Assembly: GCA_015039365.1 (NCBI GenBank)
Contig: WION01000267.1
Span: 1 to 64,000 of the forward strand
Direction: 5' to 3'
Source of the DNA: Amanita rubescens
Taxonomy: Eukaryota; Basidiomycota; Agaricomycetes; Agaricales; Amanitaceae
DNA: 64,000 nt
In this document: positions 11,214-22,741 of the stretch, piece by piece
Position numbering within the stretch: the stretch's first letter is position 1
Layout: each line of letters begins with the position of its first letter
Program-made: the position numbers and the translations under genes
Notes under the pieces: generated by a model
The model's database searches: none
Seen by the model: the letters and a program-made list of their open reading frames with translations, nothing else
What the model was told of the DNA's origin: nothing

Positions 11214-11992
11214 ATCAATTTCGTTCGACATAGCTATGTTTATCTATAGACAATTTGATCAAGAGCTTACTCCTGAGTGACTGCTCCCATCACCCTTCAT
11301 CAGTTCTTGTCGTATTGGAAACATTGATAGATCGCGTGACTATCCCGCAAAGAGCGTTCATATGTTGAACATGCAGTACATAAAGCACGGGTTGCAGCGC
11401 AACTATATAGCAATAAGACTCTGGCACGTCATCGAAAGGCAATCTACCAAACCTTGACACCGGCTCTCGTCCATAACATACTCAAGCTCCTTGACCACCG
11501 TAATCTTCTCTTTTCCCAGTCCACTTTTAGTAATCCATCCGCGCTAGCTTCATCCCCAAGTTCCATATCCATGACCCCGGATCCTAGATGCATTCCAAAC
11601 ACGTCTTCTAAACATCGCAAGCTAGGCCCTTCAATGTTGTGTTAGCTGAATCAGCTAAATGATATTCACCGATCGTGCTCGCCGAATTCGTCCGTAAGTA
11701 GTCCAGTTTCGACTCCGATTGTCGGAGGAAGGGGTTACTCGTCGGCAGAATGCGGTAGTTGTATACTTAAGTTCTTCGTGGATGGGATTAGAAATTGGCG
11801 AGCGATTGGAGTTATGGGCAGGTGCGTTGTCGAGGGATGCACGTTTCGGCGAGGAGGAGTAAGATCGTGTGTGCACGCCTTTGGAGGGTTCCTATTGAGG
11901 TGGACGAGTCTACAAGGTGAGCGTGGGATCCGGGAAGCATTGACGATATACATATACCGCTCGCTAACCGCAACATCAACAACTCATTCACG
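11214..11992 (+). repeat. Direct repeat, copy 2: shared A-to-F intergenic flank
   Basis: Counterpart of 9771-10230. It lies between gene A and the 3' end of gene F, and carries a roughly 460-base unique piece (11356-11815) in the middle. Confidence 0.7.
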
Positions 11993-12096
11993 TTTCACCC
12001 AGAGTGAGGGTCTTTGTTGCCAAGGATGTATATTCTATACAAAGGGTTTGCTGATACAATCGGCATGTACTATGTGTAAGAATGGCCCCGCATCGC

Positions 12097-13163
12097 CTAA
12101 ATCCAAATACCAAGATGCGGGTTCAATACGTGAAGATGTGCCATATCAACGGCTACATTACGCCCCGGGTTTAATGTTTTCTCTTCAACTTGGTACTCGA
12201 GAACCGCAAGGGTTCGCCTGCGTCTGACTTTGAGCGCCAAAAAACGATGCTTGGTGCCATTCGTTCTAGCCTGTGAAAATCAACGGTACGTGAGACACTT
12301 GAAGTTGCACTGGACCACTCACATATGGAACTGCATAATAATTGCCGCGTGAAAGTGCCTTGACTTCACGTTTAGAACCAATGATCCCAAACTGGGGATC
12401 CACACGGAAAGTGTAGTATTTGCCATCTTTGATCTCCAAGATATCACGCCAATTGTCTGCTTCGAACGCATCCTGCGCCGGGACATGTGTGAGCTTATAA
12501 ACTTCGTTAAAACATTACTCAAGTACTCTTACCTTTGGCGCATCGCCGAGGACCCAGTAGCCATCGACTATATTGCTCTGAGCTCCTAACCGTGATTTCG
12601 GTGCATAAGCGTTAGAAGGCATCAAGTTGTCAAGTTGATCCTTATTGTCTGCTGGTGGTGTGGGGAAGAATTTCAAATCGATACCATGGCTGGTGGACTC
12701 TGCGGAGATGATGAGCTCCCCGAGGGGATGAACTTGGGCAGTTTTACTCTGTACAATTCCGAGAGACATCGTATGAGCACTTAGGATTAGTGAAAGCAGT
12801 AGATTACCTACAGTTGGAATTGGAGCCCAGACGCCGGCCAAAGAAGGCCACTTGTCCGTCGTGACGGGTTGCTTACTACTTTTAATTATCTGGAACTCCT
12901 CATTCAGAGCCAGAAGGCTATATTGCTTATCCTCGATGAGCAAGACCCTATTCCACATAAATGGTGGTAATCGAGACTGTGACATGAGTGAGACACTGCA
13001 AACTCGATGTAAGTATTCCACTTACAGGAGGTGTCTTGGGGAACCAGTATGTGCCATCAGTGGGCACGGGGACGGAAGCACGACTGCCACCTTGAACAGG
13101 AGCCGCTATCACAGAAGTGCCGAATAGGACGAAAAGTAATGCGTAAAAGAACAGCATGATCAT
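12097..13163 (-). CDS. Exon-modular small secreted protein F
   Basis: Five exons: 13163-13026, 12976-12813, 12748-12533, 12472-12323 and 12270-12097, joined by GT-AG introns of 49-64 bases; about 280 residues. Exon 1 is a signal peptide (FFYALLFVLFGTSVIAA). Almost every exon ends with an aromatic/Pro motif directly at the splice site: YWFPKTPP, GVWAPIPT, GYWVLGDAPK, YYAVPY. The last exon is supported by the remnant at 9137-9268, which has the same intron and a similar protein. A shorter reading would end in the fourth intron. Gene G is a paralog with the same exon-end motif. No named domain is recognised. Secretion is inferred from the leader. Confidence 0.7.
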
Positions 13164-13327
13164 ATATGTCCTTGAGAGAAGGCATTAGTGCTGACTCATC
13201 CGGTTGGAATTACTTACAAGATATGTAGAGAAAGGAACGGAGACCAGCTCTGGAGTGTGAGGGATCGAACGCAGATTTATACGTTCGATCTTTGATGAAA
13301 AAAGGCGTGGCATAGTGACGCATCGCA

Positions 13328-13402
13328 AATTGATGCTTGTTACCATCTGTTACCATCCACAACCGGCCTCGATCACCGTCATACCCGTAGCAGTCAACGA
13401 CG
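13328..13402 (+). promoter_or_regulatory. Orphan copy of the A/B/C upstream block
   Basis: AATTGATGCTTGTTACCATC and CATACCCGTAGCAGTCAACG match the blocks before genes A, B and C. No plus-strand secreted gene follows before the 3' end of G at 13789. It is probably left from a deleted A-type gene that stood head to head with F. Confidence 0.5.
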
Positions 13403-13788
13403 ATAGTGCTTCAACATATCGCGACGCTGATCAATGTCACCAAGTCCTAGTGCTCGCCATGGGTAACCCGCGGGAATAATCACAAACCCACTAAAGCATC
13501 TCAAAGATACTTATTTGGTATCGTGAAGAATTTATACTACACCCCCAAAGGATTGTCTAACAAGCTGAAAAGAAGGGTATGGCTGTCAGCCAAAGTTTGA
13601 CAGAGATGGAGCTCCGGTGAAACGCGGTGGAGATTGGATGCAGGCAGATCGCACTACGGAGGCAGATTTCATGGTGATTCTGGGCGAGACGTACGTCGTT
13701 CCAGCGGGGCAAACGTAGAATGCGAAATCCTCAGCTGTATTTTCTATCAAAACAACGTATCTGATCCTTAACCAGTGCCTCCCCACGT

Positions 13789-14915
13789 TTAAGCGACTGC
13801 TGCAACAGCAGGCGGTTGGGCTACTGGATTAACCTCATAAATCCGATAATGAATACCTCCAACTCCCTCTTCGATCTTCAACCGATCTCGACGCCGTTGA
13901 ATGTCGACGGAAGCCTGTAGAATTCGTTAGAGCGTCTCAAAAGGTGTAAAATTGAAGTAGTAGATTACTGACCGCCGGCATTCGACGCCAAAGGTCCACT
14001 AGACGCCTCGTTGATACAGGTTTAGGTATAACTTCAAATCGAGGACGCGTTTGCGGTGTGACAACTGTAACACGAGACTTCTGCCCAGATTTAGGGATAA
14101 CTTGAGGACGCATTTCCCCTGGCTTATTGGTAAGAGTGTAAAGTTTCGGGTCTCTTCCGTCATGGAGCACAATGACGTCGTCACGATAATCTTCGTACGT
14201 GTCCTGTGGCACATTCAATACATAGTCAATAATTAGCTTGAACGCTCTGCTGACCGTTGATGGTAGCCGGTTCCAAGTACCCTTAGCAAAAGGCGGAGGA
14301 CGCCCGGGAGCTTGTCCACCACTGGTCCCACTAATCGACGTGAGCATCTGCGGTTGATGATATACATAATATTGACTGATAATTTCCCCGTGTTGCCTAT
14401 CAAACTTTAGTAGATTGAAACGATCGCGAATTGGGACGTCAAGCTGTGAAGTCCAGTAAGAAACTTCAGAGGTTGTAGAGTTGAGGGAATCCACTGACAC
14501 TTGGCATTGGAGACCAGGTGCCTAGGATACGCTCATAATTATGAGCAGTAAGTTGAGTTGGAACCCGTGGAAGTGGCATGCGTAGTCCTTGCCCAGGTCT
14601 CAAGGCCAATTGGTAGAATGTTATGGTTCCGTCGTGACGGATCAGGAAAATGTCGTTGGGAAAAAAATCGTCCTTGTCAGGCTGTGGCGTGTGTGAGGCA
14701 TACAGAAACTTGGTTTGCAATATTCCTAACCTCCGTCGGCCACCGATAAAACCAACGCAAACTAGTTGGGTAATAAGTTCAGGGTGTCTCAATGGCTCAG
14801 GTTCAGGTTCCTGGTTAGTATGATCGAATTCGAGTTCTTGCAGTGGGTTATGATGAATAAAGGCGACCACAGATGTGCCGAGCAAGATAAAAAGCAGCTT
14901 ATGCAAGAACAACAT
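13789..14915 (-). CDS. Exon-modular secreted protein G with internal repeats
   Basis: Four exons: 14915-14499, 14443-14255, 14203-13973 and 13914-13789, all phase 0; about 320 residues. The leader is LHKLLFILLGTSVVAF. The first three exons each end with the same motif at the donor site: GTWSPMPS, GTWNRLPST, LWRRMPA. Exons 1 and 3 carry similar modules (NDIFLIRHDGTITFYQLAL against DDVIVLHDGRDPKLYTL), so the protein contains repeated modules. It is a paralog of F (GVWAPIPT). An extra intron inside exon 1 near 14763-14706 is possible but not needed. A longer start at 14948 is in frame. Function unknown. Confidence 0.68.
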
Positions 14916-15499
14916 GGAAGGAAGGAGCCAAGAAGGAGCCAAGCGCAAGGCTTTAATACGTGACTTGAAACCGTTGCTGAGAACACTGAAGCAGTCCTGT
15001 TAGATCATGAAACTACGGCAACAGGGACTGAGGGAGTGGTATGCTCGTTTGCCGTTCAAGTGGGCCGCGTTTGCCGAATGTTTGAGTTGTTTGCACAAAT
15101 GTCCCCGGTCACCACTGAATGGCACTTGTAGTGGGCCACCGCTCTGCGTGGCATATTCGAGGCCTTTTCAAGACCAGGGGCCATGCAGTCCAAGCCTCTA
15201 ATGTTACTAAGTTCGTGGCGCGTCTCAAGATTTCGACGTTCACTCGCCATAGATATATTACTGACGAACGTTGTTTCAATACCGCCTCAATGGACGGCTT
15301 TGGCTCATCCGCAAGTGGATACGGCTGGAAATGAAGGGTTTGCTGGGACGCATGTACGAATTTGTACGGGAACGGCATTCAGCAGTTGAATTGGATGAGG
15401 ATGAGGGGTACGTCGCCGAAACAGCGTGACTCGGACGCGTTACTCATACTCTCTCATCGCACCCAAGCAAAAGATGGATTACAATAGTTGATGCATTCA

Positions 15500-15562
15500 A
15501 ATTGATGCTTGTAGCCATGACTGCTACCCTTGATCTTCATCGCACCCGTAGCAGTCAACGGC
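15500..15562 (+). promoter_or_regulatory. Conserved upstream block of gene B
   Basis: AATTGATGCTTGTAGCCATG and CACCCGTAGCAGTCAACG, followed by GGCTGGTCCTGCAAGAA just before the ATG at 15597. It matches the blocks of genes A and C. Confidence 0.6.
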
Positions 15563-15596
15563 GCAGTTAAAGGCTGGTCCTGCAAGAACAATTACT

Positions 15597-16253
15597 ATGC
15601 GTCTTTCGTTTCTTCCCCATCTTTATCGTCATTTCCACCGTATGCGCCATTCCCGTGCCCACTGAGGATCGTGGACATCATCCCCCAGTATGTGATTTTG
15701 TTCAAGTGCACGGCTCTTACGCTAACGATTGATTTTTTGTTGAAACGTAAGGCCCATGTTACCGGGCACCACCCAGGACTCCCCGACTTTTCTTCTATTC
15801 CGACTGACCCGGAGGAACTGAAAGTATGTACACAATATTGTTATTATCCACGCTACGAGCTCTGACGGTTGCCTAATTTTCTTTTGAAATATGATTCGAC
15901 AAAAGAAACTGCAAAAGGAAGTAGACGGTAAAAGATGTACAACTCTTCCCGAAGCACATCAGTACCTGAAACTGTTTCGCGACGGTCGTAAATTCAAAGG
16001 TTTTTTCCCGGGGTCTACCCTAAAGGTGGACGAGAAGACTATAGCGTTACCGGCGTCTGAAAGGGTTTCTGCAAGGGTGAGAGGAGAGGATATCTGGATG
16101 GAGCAAGTTGAGAGAGTAGGGCTACGCCCTAATAAGGAGTTCCATAAATTCCTCCTCCTTCTCGCTCAGGAAGAGCTATTGAATGTGGGAGCCGGAACTC
16201 GGTATGATTGGAGCAGGCTTCATCGTTTATCGAGGAGAATATTCGATATGTAA
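15597..16253 (+). pseudogene. A-type small secreted protein gene B, leader frame-shifted
   Basis: Same three-exon plan as gene A: 15597-15687, 15752-15823 and 15906-16253. Exons 2 and 3 are open and similar to A (KLQKEV, GEDIWMEQVERVGLRPN). In exon 1 the leader reads correctly only if one C is removed from a CCCC run near 15618 (A has CCC). As written, the ATG frame meets TGA before the intron. Without the shift the hydrophobic core (IFIVISTVCAIPV) is in frame with the rest. Either a recent inactivation or a homopolymer error; the promoter block and splice sites are intact. Confidence 0.6.
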
Positions 16254-16293
16254 TTGAACCATATCCGATGCTATCCGATGCAGGAGAGTCGCA

Positions 16294-16358
16294 ACATTGA
16301 TGCCCATTGCCATCAGCCGCCTTATCTCTGGCGCCGCCATGCCCGAGCAGTCGAAGAC
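16294..16358 (+). promoter_or_regulatory. Conserved upstream block of gene C
   Basis: ACATTGATGCCCATTGCCAT, then CATGCCCGAGCAGTCGAAG, and GGGCTGGTCCTGTAGGAA directly before the ATG at 16425; it matches the blocks before A and B. Confidence 0.6.
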
Positions 16359-16424
16359 AAGGCCGTTAAATACCCCCCACGTTCCATGCGGATTCTGCAC
16401 GGGCTGGTCCTGTAGGAAAGAAAT

Positions 16425-16971
16425 ATGCGTTTTTCTATAATCGCCATCATCATCGCATTCTCCGCTGTATGCGCTTTTCCCATCGTGGCCCCTGACGATC
16501 ACCGCCAAGTGGCCCATCAGTTAAATGGGGTTCATGGTCATCCCCTTCCCCCGCATGTCGAAGTAAGTAAATATTGGTACTGTACAGACTCTGGTTTCTA
16601 ACGGTCACATTTCTTTGAAACGGTAACCTACTCAGGAGGTCATTCGGGAGTGGGAGATCTCCGATGCAGTGGCAGCGAAATACTGTTCAGATAGTGGAAG
16701 AATAGATTTCTTCCTGCGCCGGTTTGGTCTCGCACGTCAAACGGTGCTAATGCGATCGCCGTTTGGGATAACTACTAACGCAATAATCGATGGCCAGGCT
16801 GTTTACATCTCGCTCCTTGACGAAATGTACAAATGGGATACGATAGGGCCTGCTCTCAAACCTTTACTTCTCCTGGCAAATCAAAAGCCTCAACGATTGG
16901 TGGCTTGGTGGATGTATCGAGGGTCTGGATCGTCCGGTGGTTTCGTTTCCCTCGTGAATCCGAACCCATAA
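16425..16971 (+). CDS. Small secreted protein C
   Basis: Two exons: 16425-16562 and 16636-16971; the product is 157 residues. The signal peptide is MRFSIIAIIIAFSAVCA, followed by a His-rich spacer. The mature part has RIDFFLRRFGLARQTV and ends RLVAWWMYRGSG plus a short tail. The LVAW motif recalls LVAWAD in genes D and E, so C may link the A/B and D/E types. The intron donor is GTAAGT, the acceptor CTCAG. The upstream block is shared with A and B. No known domain is recognised; secretion is inferred. Confidence 0.68.
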
Positions 16972-17719
16972 TGATGAAAAGCTGGCAACGAATCATGGTA
17001 CCACTACATCTACTATATAACTGCTACTATTCGTTATTCATCCACTTGACGTTTCTTCCATATCCACATCACCGATGTTCAGTTGGGCCTATTTTGAAAT
17101 GTCACAAGCCTGAGATCGTTATGATGATCAATTCCTGCACATATTAAAAATTCAATGGGACATCATCGGCATAGGATACCACGTTGTCTGGGAGAGCCCA
17201 ATGCGCACGATGACGGCCTAGTTTATATGCTCAACACCCGCAATGTCAAAAAACAGATGAGCTTGTTTGGATCGAGGTTTATCGCTCCCGGAGAACGGAA
17301 AATTTCCAGCATATGCTCCAGAGCTTCGAAGATAAAAAACCTTTGATAGATGGTTGGGAATTAGGGACGGTGGCGTCGCTTATCGTAGGGATTCTGGCTC
17401 GGAGAACCGCTAGGCCGTTTCACAAGGCGCGGACCCGCCGATGATGGAAAAAAGTGAGTTTAGTAATTGTGGTACTAATATTACTGTGTCCATGTTGGGC
17501 GAGGTTGGGCGCCATTTGTGAACGTCACCAAATCATTATGGACTCTGCCATGGAGATGACATTCCGAATCCAGCACAGACGCGATATCTTTTTGTAAGCC
17601 AATCATGAAAAACGTATATTTCGTTTATCCTAGTAGTTAGTGCACACATATCCAACAACAACAAAAAAAGAAAAAAACATAATGCGGAATCGTTACAAGA
17701 GGCTAACAGATCCAGTCTG
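16972..17719. other. Intergenic between gene C and the P450
   Basis: Short open frames (16833-17147, 17155-17346) have no recognisable motif and no splice-supported extension. An A-rich tract lies at 17655-17682. Nothing else is seen. Confidence 0.5.
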
Positions 17720-19875
17720 TTAAAGGTCTAAGGGGTGTAAATCTTGAACTGCAGCAAGAATCAGACCCTCAGCATGATCAGAACGAGGTACAATCGAGCA
17801 AACGAATGGGTGCGGGGTACTGTAGAAGCGTCGTAAGAGTAGATATGACGATATCTCAATCGTACTTACCTGATAACCGTATCAGTGAACGCATCTGGGT
17901 CAATCTCTATCTCTACACCATTCGCGTCCCGCGCTTTAGAGACATCAAAAGTCGCTAAAACGGAGGCCAACGTGATCCATAACTATCGATGGGGGTTGCT
18001 TATTATTCTTCATGCTCGTCAAGTGACAGGACAACATACCACTGGATCAGCCGCGTGCCGGCCGGGACAAATCCTGCACAGTTGAAAAAATCGGGTTAGC
18101 GTTTCGCCTGTCTTACGCAAATTCTACGTACCTGCGTCCAAAGCCGAAGGCATACCCTATAGTGTCGTCGTTCAGGGTGCCGTCAGCATTGAAGAATCGT
18201 TCCGGTTGGAATACATCCGGATTAGGATACGCTTCTTCATCGTGCGTGATCGCCCTTGAAAAACGGCATTGATAGAACACTCTTGGCATTAAGTAGGAGA
18301 GCTTTGCTCACCAAACGTTTGGTATCATCAGTGTCCCTGCACAAATTCGTCATCCACGAGTGTCGTCCCCTTCAAGACAGAAAACTTGCCTTTGGGAATA
18401 AAGAAATCATTGTACACGTCATCGGCCTGCGTCGCACGGGGTAGACTTTGCCGTACTATAGGACGCCATCTCAAGCACTCCCTGATGATAGCGTCGATAT
18501 AGGGCAGAGCAGGTCTGTCTTCCAAACCAGGCAGTCGGTCGGATCCCACAACTCTGTCAATGTCCTGTCTTGCTCGCTTTTGTACAGCTGGATGAAGTGC
18601 CAAAGCGAACAAAAAGAGTGTCAACGCAGACTGGATCTTCAAGCAAAGTTTAAAACTAGCAATAGATAAAGGCTATGGGCGTCACCTACCGTTTCACCAC
18701 CAGCTGATCTTAAATATCAGTCAAGAATACCAAGTCTGTGAAAATGGCGTTTACCGAGGTAAGTTGTCGTGACTACATCCTTAAGAAGCGCCTCGTCTTC
18801 GTATTTTCCATCAACCTTGGTACGATCTCGTAACAGACTCGCCAACAAAGACGGTTTCGACGATCCAGCTGCCTACACGTTTCCTTAGTCCAGCTTGTTC
18901 TTGAAAACACTATTAGAACGCTCACCAAGTCACGCTCCACGAATTCAAATGGTTCAGTTCTATAAGCGTTCATCGATTCGCTCAGATGGGCAGCAAACTT
19001 TTGCGTCGATGCGCCGGGCACCCATGGAGGTATGTGTCTCAAGAACGGCAAAACATTGATAAGCGTGCTCCCCGGCAAAAACAACCTTGCGATTCCGTTC
19101 GACGTTTCTTCGGCGAGTTCGACAAAACGGTCGCGTTCGTTCTCTGGAGGAAAGTCGTAGCCAAAAGTCATAGCCATCACAACCGCGGTGCTGAGCCTAC
19201 CCCGGAAAAAAAGTTGAGATCTAGAAAGGATATGGTGAAGGGCAACATACCACTTGCAATGTCGCTCGAATCTTTTCGGGGAGCGAAGGAGTAGCTCGAG
19301 CAGGAGGTGCACTTTTTCTGTCTGAACTTTGGCATAGGATGGCATAACACTTTTGCCAAACGTTTCTTGATACATCTTCCTGTGTCTCCTCCACTCGTTT
19401 CCGTAGGAGAGTAAGGGGGTCAGGTGTTCCGCACCCAATCTAAGGAAAGGTAGGCACCCGCAAAAGAGCTTGAACGACACGAACGTACATCATCTTGCAA
19501 ACGGGAACTTCCAAACGGTCCGAATATATCGACGATCTCTTCTCAAAAAGTTCAATCACGTCTTTCATCTTGTTCAGGATAACGATATGTATATGCATCG
19601 CCTTCAAATGTATAATATCGCCTGTAGTTCGCCAAATGTCATCATGAGCATCCTAAAAGTCAAGGTAACGCACTATTGTATTCCTTTGACCAGCTAAGAA
19701 ACTTGAGACACGGTTTTTCAGAAGGAATGTCAAGTGCATTGCCGATGAGCGGTTTCGGAGGCGGACCCGGTGGATAAGGATATTTCTGCCGCTTCGGCCA
19801 TAGCGCCAAAGCCACGGTCGAAGCGAATATAAAAATCAAAGATGGGACAATCAAATCCGACGACTCGCCAGCCAT
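17720..19875 (-). CDS. Cytochrome P450 monooxygenase, 12 exons, intact
   Basis: P450s use a haem-thiolate centre and a reductase partner to hydroxylate small molecules, usually at the ER. Exons: 19875-19674, 19621-19489, 19439-19251, 19196-18926, 18872-18755, 18703-18690, 18630-18390, 18336-18312, 18254-18132, 18073-18040, 17982-17870 and 17819-17720. Seen: an N-terminal membrane anchor and PPGP hinge (YPYPPGPPPKPLIGN), the C-helix WRRHRK, the I-helix AGGET, ExxR in RECLRWRP, a PERF-type segment (PDVFQPERF), and the haem loop FGFGRRICPGRHAAD with its ligand Cys. Two exons are tiny (14 and 25 bases), and the intron after exon 7 begins GCAAGT, a GC-AG intron. No frame break was found. Substrate unknown. 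An in-frame ATG at 19920 gives a longer leader. Confidence 0.92.
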
Positions 19876-21845
19876 GGATTGTCGTGGGTGCGTGACGGAA
19901 TGAGCCTGGAGCAAAGTCAAGATATATATAGTGTAGATATAATAATGAGCCTTTTTCGGGTAAGGTGCGAAAATTGATCTCTCACCGTTGCACTGTAGTT
20001 GTCCCTGAGAGGCTTGTTCCCATATGTCTCAAGTCCTACTGATCGCCTGTCATTTTTTTAATAGAAGGTTACTTGATTCTTAGTTCAACGGGGAACTGAG
20101 GCTGATGGTGGCGTTGACAGGATTGAGGGATTGACACAAGTTATGGGAGATGTACGTACAGAGATACCAAGATGGACGGAATTCTGTTTCAGTCATATCT
20201 CGTTACGACGCATATGCATCATCTGACGCGAGACAGTTATAACTCTCTGATGATGATGTTCATCAACCCTGGTGCCTCGAGGCTGTGACGCGTGATGCAC
20301 AGCCTCAATTTACACTGCGGATCGAAAACATAGACGCTGATTGAAAAACCATCGTCACTTTTTCCGCCCATCACAGCACCAAAGATAAGCCTGAGCCAGC
20401 CAGTCCGGAGGGACGATTCCGAAGCAGGACCAACCCCATTGTTCGCTTCACATGGTAGTCAACACGAGCGTCTGAAGTGAGCCGCCTGGGTCTGACCAAA
20501 GCGATTAACACCCATCATTCAGACAGATAGCAAGCGTGACGCACTATTATAGCGCATGATGCATGATGTGCGGATTAGCTTCAGGCGTATAGAATAACAG
20601 CGGTGCCCCTTGAATCTTGGTATTCATTGTAGCACGTGATTGATAAGTCTGTATTATCCGCAATGCAAAGCTCCGTAGAGCAAACTTTGATTGCTTCACG
20701 TAGTTGGCGCCCTAGCCAAGTACGCTCGTCCGAATAACGAATCTCGTCAAAGCGGCGGGACAGTGGAGGCCGTCGCATATCCAACCGATATGCTTGAAGC
20801 TGGTGGAAGCGAGGATTGTAATCTTGTCATCATCTGACGCCGGACGACGCCCAGAACGTCTCTTCCGGCCGTCAAACCAACATCAACCCTGATGATACCT
20901 CAAGGCGCACGACCGACGCCTTGACCCTCCAATCCGCTGCTTGTGCATCTCATGAGCCTTGGATTCTGGTGATCGGCTAAGGACGCACATGAAACTTCCG
21001 ATATCCGCGCTAGCACCATTTCGTTTCCCGGTTACTTGAGCTCGAGGCGGCTTAATCCAACGGCACCGACGCATTATTGAACTCAGCGTACTACTGCGGT
21101 TTAAATTCCGCATAAAGCGCAAGCAAAGCATTGTTGCCTAAACTTGAATAGATTGAACCAGTGGTGGCGCGGTATATATGTGGGAGGAGTACATCCCCGA
21201 CTCCGATCTGCGAAACATCCCAACTTCGTTGACGAAGGTGACGAATATTATGACATTTCCTCCAGCGACGACGTTCTCTTGTTCAACAGTCACCCGACAT
21301 ACTTTTTCAGTCCTTGTCGTTCAAAACTTTTTTACTGTCAAAGATTCAATTAACTGCCAACTTTGATATACAAGACGTCTTTACCAAGAATTGAAGGCTC
21401 CAACGACCAGTGGCCATGCTGTCGAAATATGGCTGGGGAAGGGGGCTGGACAAAATAGAATCTTTCCTTAGCCCCTCTTCGTTTTCAAGGATAGACTTGA
21501 AAGAACTGACAGCTGCGCGTATATCGATAAACATCGCCCATGCTGGAGAGTGAGCGAGACCGTGTTTGTCTCTGTTGCTGCCACCTCAACTATTGAACGT
21601 ATTGAACCTCGTTGATGATCGTTTACATCGCTCTCTTCTACCCGTGGTGCTCAATTAACGTGAATTAGCCGGGGACTACGACAGACCAGGACACGATAAC
21701 GGCAAGCTCGACAATGGCCATGTTTCACATCTATTTCACTCCACATGCTTTCCATATCACGAGAAGCGACATCAACTACTCCTACGTGGGGGTGGTTTGA
21801 TCATCAATACCGTAATTGATTCCCCTCGCAAGCATCCATCCCACC
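19876..21845. other. Intergenic, about 2 kb, no gene supported
   Basis: Only short frames without motifs. Two stretches share CATCATCTGACGC and CATCAACCCTG (about 20218-20285 and 20826-20905), a weak dispersed repeat. TATA-like AT stretches at 19921-19945 may belong to the P450 promoter. Confidence 0.5.
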
Positions 21846-21932
21846 TTACCGCAAAACCCGCATCCACAGGTTTAAAACCTGGACATATCAGTACCATCTA
21901 GTTTTCAATCGAGGCGGGCCCTCTGAACTATT
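21846..21932 (+). promoter_or_regulatory. Conserved upstream block of gene D
   Basis: Shares TTACCGC.AAACCCG.AT, TTAAAA(AA)CCTGGAC and GAGGC.GGCCCTC..AACTAT directly before the ATG with the region upstream of gene E (24501-24588). It is different from the A/B/C block. Confidence 0.6.
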
Positions 21933-22741
21933 ATGCGCCTTTTTTTCATCCCCATACTTTCCCTCTTCTCATCTACAACATTCGCCTCACCGCTGCCAGC
22001 TGGTTCCTCAAACGATGCTACTTCAGTACGTTACCTGCACCTCCCGACGTCCCACTAAACAGTTTCTTTTAGGAACGGCATGCGCATGATGACTCCATGA
22101 TCGTTATTAAGCCACTATCCCGAAGTACTCCAATCACTCATATTATCAACACTATACCAAACCCCGGATATGAACACTTTGGTGCCCCTCCCCCAAAGAC
22201 ATGGAATAACCTTCCGCTTGGGGCAACCGACCCAAAAGCCGTTATCAACTTGTGGGAAAATTATCGTCAACAGCCAAAATCTACAGGCACACCTCTGCAA
22301 GGGCGGATATACCCAGTGTTGCCTCAAGTTAATGGGGAGCGAGTCATGATCAGGGGGATCCCTCGCTTGGCCTTGGCCAAAAACGTCATGTTCAAGATTT
22401 ATGCTCTTAACCAAGTCAAACAATTGGTCGCATGGGCAGACACCAAGGCTTGGAACCCGACCAAGCCACGGTATTTGATCATCACGAAGTACGTTGATTG
22501 CCATCCTGCTTCAGAAGTTCCCTTGTCCCCGAGCCAGTTGCAACAACTCCGGCATCTTACAAGGGGACATATCCTTAAAACCTACCAGATTGATGTGTAA
22601 GTGTATTGGTTCAACTAGGGAGTACATACCGACGCTTATTTGTGTGTGTGTAGCGGTGAAGACAGCAAGGATTTTTGTTATACAACGGCATCTCGTGGTG
22701 AACGGATTGCGATTGATGGTTGGATGGCGCGCTTTGTTTGA
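21933..22741 (+). CDS. Small secreted protein D
   Basis: Three exons: 21933-22025, 22073-22596 and 22654-22741; about 234 residues. Signal peptide MRLFFIPILSLFSSTTFA. The central exon contains NLWENYRQQ, RIYPVLPQVNGERVMIRG, KQLVAWADTK and KPRYLIITKYVDCHPAS, all with counterparts in gene E. The last exon could be missed, because the frame also meets a TAA across the donor (GATGTGTAAGT). Gene E has the same donor position, and the following exons match (GEDSKDFCY..., IDGWMA against SEDNWNYAY..., ISGWQA), which supports splicing. Unnamed family; secretion inferred. Confidence 0.7.
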
